The translations under genes were made by a program, and so were the position numbers. 64,000 nt of DNA from Chryseobacterium sp. YIM B08800 (GTDB lineage Bacteria > Bacteroidota > Bacteroidia > Flavobacteriales > Weeksellaceae): the NCBI RefSeq assembly GCF_026163565.1, contig NZ_JAPDKN010000025.1, positions 1 through 64,000 of the forward strand, written 5' to 3'. A model generated the notes under the pieces. The model did not search any database. It saw only the letters and a list, made by a program, of their open reading frames with translations, and was not told where the DNA came from. This document shows, one piece after another, positions 8,629 through 17,575 of this stretch (the first letter of the stretch is position 1; each line of letters starts with the position of its first letter).

Positions 8629-8715
8629 AAATGAGTTTTAAATCGATTAAAATAACTTTGATGTAAACAAAATTTAAAACCAACATCACAATTTTTCTCT
8701 CTCACCGAAAATCCT

Positions 8716-8723
8716 TATTTTTG
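8716..8723 (+). promoter_or_regulatory. purB promoter, Bacteroidota -7 box
   Basis: TATTTTTG matches the TAnnTTTG box and lies 26 nt before the purB ATG. It follows a T-rich stretch. Confidence 0.6.
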
Positions 8724-8749
8724 CATATCTAAAAAGTAAAAGTAAAGAA

Positions 8750-10177
8750 ATGAATTCCTACAAAAATCCATTGGAAGAGCGCTACTCCAGTGAAGAAATG
8801 TTATTTAACTTTTCTCATAACAATAAATTCCAGAATTGGAGAAAGCTTTGGATCGCCCTTGCTGAAATCGAAAAAGACCTTGGACTTGACATCACAGACG
8901 AGCAAATCGCTGAGTTAAAAGCCAATGCAGAAAACATCGATTATGATGCAGCTGCAGCTTATGAGAAAAAATTCCGTCATGATGTAATGGCTCACGTTCA
9001 CGCTTATGGTGATGTTGCGCCTTCTGCAAAAGGAATTATTCACTTGGGAGCAACTTCGGCGTTTGTAGGAGACAATACAGATTTAATTCAGATCCGTGAC
9101 GGACTTTTAATTTTAAAGAAAAAGTTGGTGAACGTGATGAAAAATCTTTCTGATTTTGCTATTCAATACAAAGATTTACCAACTTTAGGATTTACACACT
9201 TCCAACCAGCTCAGCTAACAACTGTTGGAAAAAGAGCAACACTTTGGTTACAAAGTTTAGTTCTTGATATTGAAGAATTGGATTTCTTCTTAGAAACTCT
9301 ACGTTTCAGAGGAGTAAAAGGAACAACAGGAACTGCTGCAAGTTTCCTTGAGCTTTTCAATGGTGATTATTCTAAAGTAAAACATTTAGATAAAGAATTG
9401 TCAAAAAGATTCGGATTCGAAAAAGTTTTCGGAGTTTCCGGACAAACTTATGACAGAAAAATTGATGCTAAAGTTGTGGCTTTATTAGGAAATATTGCTC
9501 AATCTGCACATAAATTTACAAACGATCTACGTCTTCTTCAGAATTTGAAAGAAATAGAAGAACCATTCGAGAAAAACCAAATCGGTTCATCTGCAATGGC
9601 TTACAAACGTAACCCAATGAGAAGCGAAAGGATCGGAGCGTTGGCAAAATACGTAATGTCTTTAACGACAAGCTCTGCAATGGTTGCTTCAACACAATGG
9701 TTCGAAAGAACTTTGGATGATTCTGCAAACAAGAGATTAACTATTCCTCAGGCGTTTTTAGCGGTTGATGCGATCCTATTGATTTGGAATAACATTATGA
9801 ATGGAATCGTAGTTTATCCGAACAGAATCAACAAACATATTATGGAAGAACTTCCTTTTATGGCGACAGAATACATCATCATGGAAGAGGTGAAAGCTGG
9901 TGGTGACCGTCAGGAAATCCACGAAGTAATCAGAGTTCATTCTATGGAAGCGTCTAAGAAAGTGAAAGAAGAAGGTAAAGAAAACGACCTTATCGAAAGG
10001 ATCTTAAATGACGATTCATTAAAGCTAGACAAATCAAAATTAAAAGAAGTTCTTGATCCTAAAAATTTCATTGGTTTTGCACCTATTCAGACGGAAGAAT
10101 TCATCGCAAATGAAGTTCAGCCGATAATTGATGCTAACAAAGACTTGATAGGATTAGAAGCCGATCTTAAAGTATAA
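8750..10177 (+). CDS. purB: Adenylosuccinate lyase
   Basis: This 475-residue enzyme of the fumarase/aspartase superfamily makes two cuts in purine synthesis: SAICAR to AICAR plus fumarate, and adenylosuccinate to AMP plus fumarate. The family signature GSSAMAYKRNPMRSE lies at about residues 280-294, and the catalytic-histidine region TLGFTHFQPAQ near residue 145 is present. The length is normal. It has its own promoter and is followed by a hairpin terminator and, 243 nt later, by purL, another purine gene. Confidence 0.96.
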   Translation: MNSYKNPLEERYSSEEMLFNFSHNNKFQNWRKLWIALAEIEKDLGLDITDEQIAELKANAENIDYDAAAAYEKKFRHDVMAHVHAYGDVAPSAKGIIHLGATSAFVGDNTDLIQIRDGLLILKKKLVNVMKNLSDFAIQYKDLPTLGFTHFQPAQLTTVGKRATLWLQSLVLDIEELDFFLETLRFRGVKGTTGTAASFLELFNGDYSKVKHLDKELSKRFGFEKVFGVSGQTYDRKIDAKVVALLGNIAQSAHKFTNDLRLLQNLKEIEEPFEKNQIGSSAMAYKRNPMRSERIGALAKYVMSLTTSSAMVASTQWFERTLDDSANKRLTIPQAFLAVDAILLIWNNIMNGIVVYPNRINKHIMEELPFMATEYIIMEEVKAGGDRQEIHEVIRVHSMEASKKVKEEGKENDLIERILNDDSLKLDKSKLKEVLDPKNFIGFAPIQTEEFIANEVQPIIDANKDLIGLEADLKV

Positions 10178-10182
10178 ATTGA

Positions 10183-10210
10183 TATGCAGTCTTTTTGGGC
10201 TGCATATTTT
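10183..10210 (+). terminator. purB terminator
   Basis: TATGCAG (10183-10189) pairs with CTGCATA (10200-10206), followed by TTTT. Confidence 0.65.
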
Positions 10211-10217
10211 GCATTAC

Positions 10218-10249
10218 ACTTTGTCAAAGTTGAAAATCTTTGACAAAGT
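10218..10249. repeat. ACTTTGTCAAAG palindrome, copy 2
   Basis: ACTTTGTCAAAG (10218-10229) and CTTTGACAAAGT (10238-10249) form a perfect 12-bp stem with an 8-nt loop. It is the same family as the hairpin at 5176-5210. Confidence 0.75.
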
Positions 10250-10269
10250 TTTGAAAACTGAAATGTTTT

Positions 10270-10372
10270 TTGGACAGCTTTATCCGCCTTCCGTTCCCGC
10301 TTTTTGCCTCCACTTTGTTGCGGCAAAAGAGCTCCACTCAAGTCGGGCTGCAAAATGGAGGTTGCCAAAATA
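10270..10372. repeat. GC-rich structured intergenic repeat between purB and purL
   Basis: A stretch much richer in G+C than its surroundings contains TTATCCGCCTTCCGTTCCCG, GTTGCGGCAAAAGAGCTCCA and AGTCGGGCTGC. This word order resembles a dispersed intergenic element common in Flavobacteriia genomes. No protein-coding evidence is seen. Assignment to a named family would need a genome-wide comparison. Confidence 0.45.
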
Positions 10373-10420
10373 AATTTCAGTTAAAAAATTAAAATAAACC
10401 TAATAAATATCTGACATCTA

Positions 10421-13400
10421 ATGTCTAATAACAAAAGAATTTTCGTAGAAAAAAGAGGTATTTTCGATGTAGAAAGTCCAAAAATTTTTGATGAAGTAAA
10501 AGCGGTTGTTCCGTCTATCCAAAGCGTAAAAGTGTATAACGTTTACGATATTTTTGGATTAAACGATGGTGAATTCGAAAAAGTGGTAAACAGCACTTTC
10601 GTAGATCCGGTTACTGATATTTTGATCGAAGAAAATCCTGCACAAGGAACTCATTTCGCATTAGAATTTTTACCGGGACAATACGATCAGCGTGCTGATT
10701 CTGCACAACAGTGTATTGCTTTACTGACTGAAAATGAGAAGTCTAAAGTAAGAAGCGGTAAACTTATCGAGTTCGAAGGAGTTTCTGAATCTGATTTGGT
10801 TAAGATCAAAGACCTTTTGATCAATAAAGTAGAATCTCAGGAGAAAGATCTATCAACTTTAAATATTCCTGCGGAAGAAACACCGTCAAAAGTGATTGTT
10901 CACGAAGGTTTTATCAATTTTGATGATGTTCAGCTTGAAGCATTCTTTAATGATCACGGTTTTGCTTTAGGATTGGATGATTTGAAATTCATTCAGGAAT
11001 ATTTTAAAACAGAAAAGAGAAACCCTACGGAAACTGAACTTAAAGTTTTAGATACGTATTGGAGCGACCACTGTCGTCACACAACGTTTGAAACAGAATT
11101 GTCAAATATTGAATTTGAAGGACAGTTTAAACATACATTGGAAACTATTTTCAATGATTATATCGAAAAAAGAAAATTCTTAGGACGCGAATTGAAACCA
11201 ATCTCTTTAATGGATTTGGCGACCGTTTGCGGAAGATATTTTAGTAAAACCGGAAAGCTTGATAACTTGGTGGTTTCAGACGAAATCAACGCTTGTACCA
11301 TCCAAATAGAAGCTGAATATGATGGTAAAAAAGAACCTTGGTATTTATTATTCAAAAACGAAACGCACAATCACCCAACAGAAATCGAACCTTTTGGTGG
11401 AGCTTCAACATGTTTAGGAGGCGCGATCAGAGACCCTTTGTCCGGACGTTCTTTTGTTTTCCAGGCAATGAGATTGACGGGTGCTGCTGATGTTTTAGAA
11501 TCAGTTGACCAAACATTACCAGGAAAATTACCTCAAAAAACAATTACAAAGCAAGCTGCGAACGGATATTCTTCTTACGGTAACCAAATCGGTTTGGCGA
11601 CTACAATGGTTTCTGAAATCTACGATGAAGGCTACAAAGCAAAAAGAATGGAGGTCGGTTTCGTTGCCGGAGCTGTTCCTGTGGATTGGGTAAGACGTGA
11701 AAAGCCTCAAGCTGGTGATTCTATCATTATTTTAGGGGGTGCAACAGGTCGTGACGGAGTTGGTGGAGCAAGCGGAAGTTCGAAAGAACAGGACGAAACT
11801 TCAATCCACACGATGAGTTCTGAAGTTCAGAAAGGAAATGCGGTTGAAGAACGTAAAATCCAGAGATTATTCAGAAATCCTGAAGTAGCGAGATTGATTA
11901 AAAAATCGAATGATTTCGGAGCGGGTGGAGTTTCTGTAGCAATCGGTGAGATTGCTGATTCTTTGGAAGTTAACTTGGATGTTTTACCTTTAAAATACGA
12001 AGGTTTGAACGGAACCGAGCTTGCTATTTCTGAATCTCAGGAAAGAATGGCGGTTGTGGTTGAACCAAAAGATAAAGAACAGTTCATCAAATTCTGTGAA
12101 GCTGAAAACATTGTGGCTGTAGAAGTTGCAAAAGTAACAGATTCTGGAAGAATGCAGATGTTTTGGAAAGGTGATAAAATTGTTGACCTTTCAAGAGCGT
12201 TTTTGGATACAAACGGTTGTTCTAAAAGCCAAGAAGTTAAGATTACACATCTTAATGAATTGAAAGAAGAGGCACAGACTTTTAACGAAGAGAATTTCTT
12301 AAAAATATTAAGCGATAAAAATGTTGCCTCTCAAAAAGGTTTGTTGGAAATGTTCGATTCATCGATTGGTGCTACTACGGTTGCGATGCCTTTAGGTGGA
12401 AAATATCAGCAGACTTTGATGGAAGGAAGCGTTCAGACGTTACCAATTTTAGGAGCAAAAGACATCGAAACGGTTTCTTTGGCAAGTTGGGGATTTGATG
12501 CTGAAATTTCAAAGCAAAACTCATTGTTAGGAGCTTCTTATGCAGTGGTTGAAAGTGTTGCGAAGATCGTTGCGATGGGTGGCGATTATAAAAATATCAG
12601 ATTCAGTTTCCAGGAATATTTTGAAAAATTAGGACAAAATCCAGAAAAGTGGGGGAAACCTTTGGCGTCTCTTTTGGGTGCTTATGATGCTCAAATCAAT
12701 TTTGGTTTAGCAGCGATTGGAGGCAAAGATTCAATGAGTGGAACATACCAGGATTTGAATGTTCCCCCAACGTTGATTTCTTTCGCTTGTGCTAATGGAG
12801 AAAAGAAAAATATCATCTCTCCGGAATTTAAACAGGCAGGAAATAAATTGTATTTCTTCAACCATATTCCACAGGAAAACGGACTTCCAAACTATGATAA
12901 GTTGAAAGATGTTTACGAACTTATTTTCGAAAATATCAAAGCTGGAAAAGTGGTTTCTGTGAAGACGATTAAAGAAGGTGGAGTTGCAGTTGCTTTAGCA
13001 AAAATGAGTTTCGGAAACAGATTGGGAGCTGAAATAAATATTGCTGATGAGAACGTTTTATTAGCTAAAAATATCGGAAGTTTAATCATCGAATCTAATG
13101 AAGAATTAAGTTCTGTTGAACTTCAATTAATTGGTGAAGTAAAAAATTCAAATGTTATGAAAATCAATAATTTGAATTTTGAAATCGAAAAATTACTTGA
13201 AGCGAATACAAAAACTTTCGAAAATCTTTTCTCAACGGTTGAAAAAGAAAAAATCGTGGTTGAATTAGATTCAAAACTGAACTCAATCAACCCAAGAAAT
13301 ATCATTATTAAGAAACACGGGATTGCTCAGCCAAAAGTTTTTGCACCGATTTTCCCAGGGACAAACTGTGAGTATGATACGTTGAATGCTTTTGCAAAAG

Positions 13401-14119
13401 AAGGCGCAATTGTCAACAGTTTACCTTTAATCAATATCAATCATCAGTTGCTTGACGAAAGCATCGATGCGTGGGTGGAAGAAATTAAACAGTCGCAAAT
13501 TTTAGCATTCTCTGGAGGGTTTTCTGCAGGTGACGAACCAGATGGTTCTGCTAAGTTTATCGTGAATGTTTTGAAGAACGAAAAGATGAAAAATGCCGTT
13601 CACGAATTGCTTGACAGAGACGGGATGATTATCGGAATTTGTAACGGTTTCCAAGCGTTGGTAAAGTCAGGATTGTTGCCTTACGGAAGAATCAAAGATT
13701 TGGATGAAAATTCTCCGACGTTGGCTCACAACGCCATCAGAAGACACATTTCTCAAATGGTCAATGTGAAAGTATTAAATGATGAATCGCCTTGGTTGAA
13801 AGGAATGAAAGATCAAGTTTTCACCATTCCGATTTCTCACGGTGAAGGTCGTTTTATGGCTTCGGAAGAAGAAATTCAGAAATTATATGAAAACGGACAG
13901 ATTGCCACTCAATATTTAGATTTAGACGGAAATATTGCTCACGGAATGCCATTCAATCCAAATAACTCATTATTCGGAATTGAGGGAATCACAAGTCCTT
14001 GTGGAAAAATCTACGGTAGAATGGGACACCCTGAACGTTTTGCAGAAGGATTGATGAAAAACATTCCAACTGCGAAATATCATAATATCTTTAAAAACGG
14101 AGTTGAGTATTTCAAATAA
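10421..14119 (+). CDS. purL: Phosphoribosylformylglycinamidine synthase (large single-chain type)
   Basis: This 1232-residue enzyme converts FGAR, glutamine and ATP to FGAM in purine synthesis. It has the single-chain layout: an N-terminal PurS-like part, two AIRS-type ATP-binding halves (FKNETHNHPTEIEPFGG near residue 310; GGKDSMSGTY near 770) and a C-terminal class I glutaminase (from about residue 970, FAPIFPGTNCEYDT). The nucleophile lies in GICNGFQAL around residue 1073, and the histidine region is GRMGHPERF. The length matches this type and all key motifs are intact. Confidence 0.96.
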   Translation: MSNNKRIFVEKRGIFDVESPKIFDEVKAVVPSIQSVKVYNVYDIFGLNDGEFEKVVNSTFVDPVTDILIEENPAQGTHFALEFLPGQYDQRADSAQQCIALLTENEKSKVRSGKLIEFEGVSESDLVKIKDLLINKVESQEKDLSTLNIPAEETPSKVIVHEGFINFDDVQLEAFFNDHGFALGLDDLKFIQEYFKTEKRNPTETELKVLDTYWSDHCRHTTFETELSNIEFEGQFKHTLETIFNDYIEKRKFLGRELKPISLMDLATVCGRYFSKTGKLDNLVVSDEINACTIQIEAEYDGKKEPWYLLFKNETHNHPTEIEPFGGASTCLGGAIRDPLSGRSFVFQAMRLTGAADVLESVDQTLPGKLPQKTITKQAANGYSSYGNQIGLATTMVSEIYDEGYKAKRMEVGFVAGAVPVDWVRREKPQAGDSIIILGGATGRDGVGGASGSSKEQDETSIHTMSSEVQKGNAVEERKIQRLFRNPEVARLIKKSNDFGAGGVSVAIGEIADSLEVNLDVLPLKYEGLNGTELAISESQERMAVVVEPKDKEQFIKFCEAENIVAVEVAKVTDSGRMQMFWKGDKIVDLSRAFLDTNGCSKSQEVKITHLNELKEEAQTFNEENFLKILSDKNVASQKGLLEMFDSSIGATTVAMPLGGKYQQTLMEGSVQTLPILGAKDIETVSLASWGFDAEISKQNSLLGASYAVVESVAKIVAMGGDYKNIRFSFQEYFEKLGQNPEKWGKPLASLLGAYDAQINFGLAAIGGKDSMSGTYQDLNVPPTLISFACANGEKKNIISPEFKQAGNKLYFFNHIPQENGLPNYDKLKDVYELIFENIKAGKVVSVKTIKEGGVAVALAKMSFGNRLGAEINIADENVLLAKNIGSLIIESNEELSSVELQLIGEVKNSNVMKINNLNFEIEKLLEANTKTFENLFSTVEKEKIVVELDSKLNSINPRNIIIKKHGIAQPKVFAPIFPGTNCEYDTLNAFAKEGAIVNSLPLININHQLLDESIDAWVEEIKQSQILAFSGGFSAGDEPDGSAKFIVNVLKNEKMKNAVHELLDRDGMIIGICNGFQALVKSGLLPYGRIKDLDENSPTLAHNAIRRHISQMVNVKVLNDESPWLKGMKDQVFTIPISHGEGRFMASEEEIQKLYENGQIATQYLDLDGNIAHGMPFNPNNSLFGIEGITSPCGKIYGRMGHPERFAEGLMKNIPTAKYHNIFKNGVEYFK

Positions 14120-14215
14120 GCGATTTGATAATTAATTTTTAGTTCAAATCTAACGGATTTTAAAAACCAGTTAGGTTTAGAAAAAACAGATTATCTTCGT
14201 ACCTAAAATTACAAT

Positions 14216-14602
14216 TTGGATACTTCAAATAATAATAACAAGAAAATGACCGTCATCAATGGCGGTCATTTTTCAGATTTAGAAGGTTTTTACCAAGAGA
14301 TTTCTCAACTTTTTATGAAAGATGAAGATTGGAAAGTAGGAACCTTAGATGGCTTTGATGATATTTTATATGGAGTTGAAACAGATATTGTTTGGAAAGA
14401 TTCTCAAAAGTCAAAAGAAGATTTAGGTTTTGATCTAACTAAAGAATTTTACGAAAATAAGATCAGACAAGGGAAACCTTTCAATGTACAATTGATTCAG
14501 CAAAAATTAGACGAATTAATTGCCGGGAAAGGGCAGACTTTATTTGAAATTTTAATTGAAATTATAGAGTCGCATAAAAATATTACGTTGATTTTAGATT
14601 GA
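14216..14602 (+). CDS. Barstar-family (ribonuclease inhibitor-like) protein
   Basis: This acidic protein has the barstar-like order of elements: VINGGHFSDLEGFYQEIS, then DWKVGTLDGFDDILYGV (the position of the inhibitory loop and helix in barstar), and a C-terminal strand NITLILD. Barstar proteins bind and block barnase-type ribonucleases, but no barnase gene is in this window. The start is unclear. A TTG at 14216 gives 128 residues and an ATG at 14246 gives 118. The ATG lies inside a perfect terminator-like hairpin, so translation and termination may interfere. Confidence 0.72.
   Translation: MDTSNNNNKKMTVINGGHFSDLEGFYQEISQLFMKDEDWKVGTLDGFDDILYGVETDIVWKDSQKSKEDLGFDLTKEFYENKIRQGKPFNVQLIQQKLDELIAGKGQTLFEILIEIIESHKNITLILD
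14243..14274 (+). terminator. Terminator-like hairpin overlapping the barstar-like start
   Basis: AAAATGACCG (14243-14252) pairs perfectly with CGGTCATTTT (14263-14272) and runs into a T-tract. It lies 123 nt after the purL stop and contains the ATG at 14246, the preferred alternative start of the next gene. Confidence 0.65.
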
Positions 14603-14649
14603 TCTTTAAACATAAATTACACGAATGTTTTTCGCAAATAACACAAAAT

Positions 14650-14680
14650 ACCTGTGAAGATCTGAGAAATCTGTGGGAAT
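14650..14680 (+). repeat. Intergenic repeat of the AATCTGTGGG type
   Basis: CCTGTGAAGATCTGAGAAAT followed by CTGTGGG is a near copy of 3131-3161. It lies between the convergent barstar-like and dgkA genes. Confidence 0.6.
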
Positions 14681-14705
14681 TACCAGTATCAATTTAAAAT
14701 TAATT

Positions 14706-14740
14706 GAGATTGTTTCGTCGCTTCGCTCCTCGCAATGACT
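14706..14740. repeat. Dispersed repeat (TTTCGTCGCTTCGCTCCTCG type)
   Basis: GATTGTTTCGTCGCTTCGCT followed by CCTCGCAATGAC is a well-known kind of bacterial intergenic repeat. It stands directly downstream of dgkA and related arms occur at 3733-3761 and 60446-60526. Confidence 0.5.
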
Positions 14741-14742
14741 GT

Positions 14743-15099
14743 TTAGTTAAAAATATATTTCCAGTAAACTAAAACTCCCACAATCACAGAAAGTATCGCC
14801 ATCAAAGTAACGGCTCCTGCAGAAACATCTTTTATAAAACCTATTCTTTTATCAAATTCAGGTTGGATGATATTACAAATTTTCTCGATTGCTGTATTGA
14901 AAATTTCAGCAGTTAAAACTCCAAAACTGACAATAAGGATAAGAATTGTATCAAAATTTGACAGTTTTAGATAAAAAATCAGAAAAATATTGATTAAAAG
15001 GGCGAAAACTTCAAGTTGAAAATTTCTTTCAGATCTAAGCATAAAGAAAATACCTCTAAAAGCATTCAGAAAACTTTTATGAATCGGAGGTTTACGCAT
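14743..15099 (-). CDS. dgkA: Diacylglycerol/undecaprenol kinase, small membrane type
   Basis: This 118-residue inner-membrane protein has three membrane helices and the family motifs in order: LNAFRGIFFMLRSERNFQLE, EIFNTAIEKICN (the conserved E..NTA.E) and KDVSAGAVTL. Enzymes of this family phosphorylate diacylglycerol or undecaprenol using ATP, recycling lipid carriers. Sequence alone does not separate the two substrates; many members outside Proteobacteria use undecaprenol. The gene is divergent from the next one, with 74 nt between the two start codons. Confidence 0.88.
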   Translation of the reverse strand: MRKPPIHKSFLNAFRGIFFMLRSERNFQLEVFALLINIFLIFYLKLSNFDTILILIVSFGVLTAEIFNTAIEKICNIIQPEFDKRIGFIKDVSAGAVTLMAILSVIVGVLVYWKYIFN

Positions 15100-15150
15100 T
15101 TTTTCTTTTTTACAAATATAGAAAAAAGGATAAGATTTTAATTTTTCTCT

Positions 15151-15158
15151 TATATTTG
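15151..15158 (+). promoter_or_regulatory. Bacteroidota -7 promoter box
   Basis: TATATTTG fits TAnnTTTG exactly and lies 15 nt before the ATG at 15174. Confidence 0.6.
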
Positions 15159-15173
15159 ATAAATTTTATTTTA

Positions 15174-15788
15174 ATGATGAAAAATGTACTTTTTTTACTA
15201 GGCTTAGTAGTTTCTACTAACCTTTTTTCACAGAGCTATAAGAAAGAAATTGCCAAATCTTCTTGCGATTGCGTAAAGTCAATTAAGACCGAAGGAAAAA
15301 GTGGTTCTGCAATAACTGCGGAGCTTGGAGTGTGTATGCTGAAAGCTACAATGCCTTTTTCAAAAGAGATCAAAAAAGATTATAATATCGATCCTACTGC
15401 TGATATTATGGACAGTGCGAAAATGGAACAGTTAGGAATAAAAATGGGAATTCTGATGGCGGAAGAATGTCAGGAAGAGTTTTTAAAAATAGCTCAATAT
15501 TCTGACGAGGCAGAGGGAGGAAAAGAATCTTCGGAGCTTTTGATCAACGGAACGGTATCTAAAATCGAGAAAGAAAACTTTATTGTTTTCCATGTGGTAG
15601 GAGAAAATAAGATACTGAATAAGCTTTACTGGATCTCTTCTGTGGATTCTAATTTAGATTTACCTAAAGAATATCAAACTTTGATGAACAAGAAAGTTAG
15701 CATCAGTTATTTTACGATGGAGATTTTTGATCCGAAAATTAACGACTACAAAACTCTGAATATTATCTCAACACTTAAAACAGAATAA
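15174..15788 (+). CDS. Secreted protein of unknown function
   Basis: This protein of about 204 residues starts at one of two adjacent ATGs (15174 or 15177). It has a clear signal peptide (NVLFLLGLVVSTNLFSQS) and a mature part with three to four cysteines, including CDCVKS near the new N-terminus. I do not recognise the family. A longer reading from a TTG at 15156 would begin inside the promoter box and is unlikely. The likely location is the periplasm. Confidence 0.7.
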   Translation: MMKNVLFLLGLVVSTNLFSQSYKKEIAKSSCDCVKSIKTEGKSGSAITAELGVCMLKATMPFSKEIKKDYNIDPTADIMDSAKMEQLGIKMGILMAEECQEEFLKIAQYSDEAEGGKESSELLINGTVSKIEKENFIVFHVVGENKILNKLYWISSVDSNLDLPKEYQTLMNKKVSISYFTMEIFDPKINDYKTLNIISTLKTE

Positions 15789-15842
15789 TGATGTTTGTTA
15801 ATAACTCTCCATATTATTCTTTTTTATCTGTTTTCTATTTAT

Positions 15843-15850
15843 TATATTTG
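15843..15850 (+). promoter_or_regulatory. dnaN promoter, -7 box
   Basis: TATATTTG fits the TAnnTTTG consensus and lies 21 nt before the dnaN ATG. Confidence 0.65.
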
Positions 15851-15871
15851 TAGAAACTTATTTTTAAATCT

Positions 15872-17002
15872 ATGAAATTTATTATTTCAAGTGGTGAACT
15901 GCAGAAGGCTTTGCAAACTGTAAGTGGCGTAATATCAAGTTCTCAGTCGAGACCGATTTTAGAAAATTATCTTTTTGAACTAAACGAAAACAACGTTACC
16001 ATTACTGCATCTGATGGCGAAACGACACTCATTACTTCTTTGGAGGTAAAGTCTGACGATTCTGGTAAGTTTGCGGTTCCAGCTAAGATTTTTCAAGATT
16101 TTATTAAAACCTACGGCGAACAGCCTCTTACTTTGGTAGTGAAAGACAATGCTGAAGGTACAGGAAGTTTGCTTGAAATTTTGGATGAAAAAGATAATTT
16201 TGCTGTGGCTTTAGATAACGCAGACGATTATCCTGAAATTCCTGAATTTGATGCTTCTCAAAGTATTACAATGCCTGCAGGAGTTTTGTCTGAAGCTTTA
16301 ACCAATACGCTTTTTGCAACAAGTAACGATTCTCTTCGTCCGGTAATGACAGGAGTTTTGTTCCAGTTTGGGGAAAACGAAACCAACTTTGTTTCTACAG
16401 ATTCTCACAGATTGGTGGTGTACAAAAGAACAGATTTGATGAATGCCGAACCAATGGAATTCATCATGCCTAAAAAGCCTTTGAATATTTTCAAAAATAT
16501 TTTAGCAAGCTCAAACGAAGATCTTACCATCGACTTCAACGAGAATATGGCTAAATTTACTTTTGGTAAACATATCTGGATCTGTAGATTGATTGACGGA
16601 AAATATCCTAATTATACTGCGGTAATCCCTAAAGAGAACCCGAATGTTTTGACAATCAACAGAAACCTTTTATTAGGAGCAATCAAAAGAGCGTCAATTA
16701 TGTCTAATAAATCAACCAATCAGGTAAGATTCAAATTATCTGCAAATATTCTTCACCTTCACGCAGAAGATACAGAATATGCAAACAAAGCAGATATGCA
16801 GATTCCTTGTGATTATAACGGTGAAGACATCAATATCGGTTTCAGTTCTAAATTCTTAACAGAAATGTTGGGTATTTTAGGAGCAGATGATATTACCATG
16901 AAAATGTCTCAGCCGAACAGGCCGGGAATCATCGAGCCTCTTGATGGTCTTGAAGAAAACGAAAATATATTAATGCTTTCAATGCCGGTAATCGGATTGT
17001 AA
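15872..17002 (+). CDS. dnaN: DNA polymerase III beta subunit (sliding clamp)
   Basis: This 376-residue protein is the ring-shaped processivity clamp of the replicative polymerase. It has the three-domain layout and conserved stretches such as SSQSRPILENYLFEL near the N-terminus, the second-domain RPVMTGVLFQFGEN with TDSHRLV, and a third domain ending IEPLDGLEENENILMLSMPV. Length is standard. It is not next to dnaA or recF here, which is common in Bacteroidota. It has its own promoter and terminator. Confidence 0.97.
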   Translation: MKFIISSGELQKALQTVSGVISSSQSRPILENYLFELNENNVTITASDGETTLITSLEVKSDDSGKFAVPAKIFQDFIKTYGEQPLTLVVKDNAEGTGSLLEILDEKDNFAVALDNADDYPEIPEFDASQSITMPAGVLSEALTNTLFATSNDSLRPVMTGVLFQFGENETNFVSTDSHRLVVYKRTDLMNAEPMEFIMPKKPLNIFKNILASSNEDLTIDFNENMAKFTFGKHIWICRLIDGKYPNYTAVIPKENPNVLTINRNLLLGAIKRASIMSNKSTNQVRFKLSANILHLHAEDTEYANKADMQIPCDYNGEDINIGFSSKFLTEMLGILGADDITMKMSQPNRPGIIEPLDGLEENENILMLSMPVIGL

Positions 17003-17022
17003 GATTAAAAAAAATATAAGTG

Positions 17023-17056
17023 AAAAGGATCTCAAATTTTTGAGATCCTTTTTTTG
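17023..17056 (+). terminator. dnaN terminator
   Basis: AAAAGGATCTCA (17023-17034) pairs with TGAGATCCTTTT (17041-17052), followed by T residues. It also sits downstream of the convergent gene. Confidence 0.85.
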
Positions 17057-17078
17057 TTGGCTATTTTATTGATGATAT

Positions 17079-17540
17079 TTAATCTACAGGTTTTACCTTG
17101 TAACTTTTCATTGCATTATTAATTTGAGATTGCTCCGTAATATCATTATATAAAAAATAACTTGGTGCTTGAATTGCGTCCACTTTTGTTACTTGTATTT
17201 CAATTATTGTTTTAATCGGGAATTTATCAGTAAATAAATCTGTTAATGATTTTACCTTTAATGCAAAACGATCGTCAGTTTTATCAATAAGAGTAGCAAT
17301 ACCCTTTAATTTAAATCCTTTTTGAACAAACACATCCACAAAGCTTATACAAACATTTGGATTATCTTTTATATTGTCAATACTATTTGGAGATGCGAGA
17401 TTTGCAATTAAAAATGTGGTGTCGCCTTTGTAAGTAAATATTTCTTTAGGTGAAACATTTGGTTCGTTGTATTTATTGGAAGTTGCTAACCAACACAATA
17501 CACTCTTGTCTATATATTTTTTTACTTCGTCTGTTAGCAT
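17079..17540 (-). CDS. Pyridoxamine 5'-phosphate oxidase-like flavin-binding protein
   Basis: This 153-residue single-domain protein has the PNPOx-like split-barrel pattern: SVLCWLATSNKYNEPNVSPK at the N-terminus, then a strand FLIANLASPNS and NPNVCISFVDVF. Such proteins bind FMN or a related cofactor and often act in stress or reductive metabolism; true PdxH activity is not implied. A large inverted repeat lies 36 nt upstream of the start. Confidence 0.8.
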   Translation of the reverse strand: MLTDEVKKYIDKSVLCWLATSNKYNEPNVSPKEIFTYKGDTTFLIANLASPNSIDNIKDNPNVCISFVDVFVQKGFKLKGIATLIDKTDDRFALKVKSLTDLFTDKFPIKTIIEIQVTKVDAIQAPSYFLYNDITEQSQINNAMKSYKVKPVD

Positions 17541-17575
17541 TTTTATTTTGTTAAGTTATTATATAATTTGCTGAT

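Noticed and set aside
11158..11370. A 70-residue antisense frame within purL
   Set aside because: It lies in a conserved part of purL and shows no family pattern of its own.
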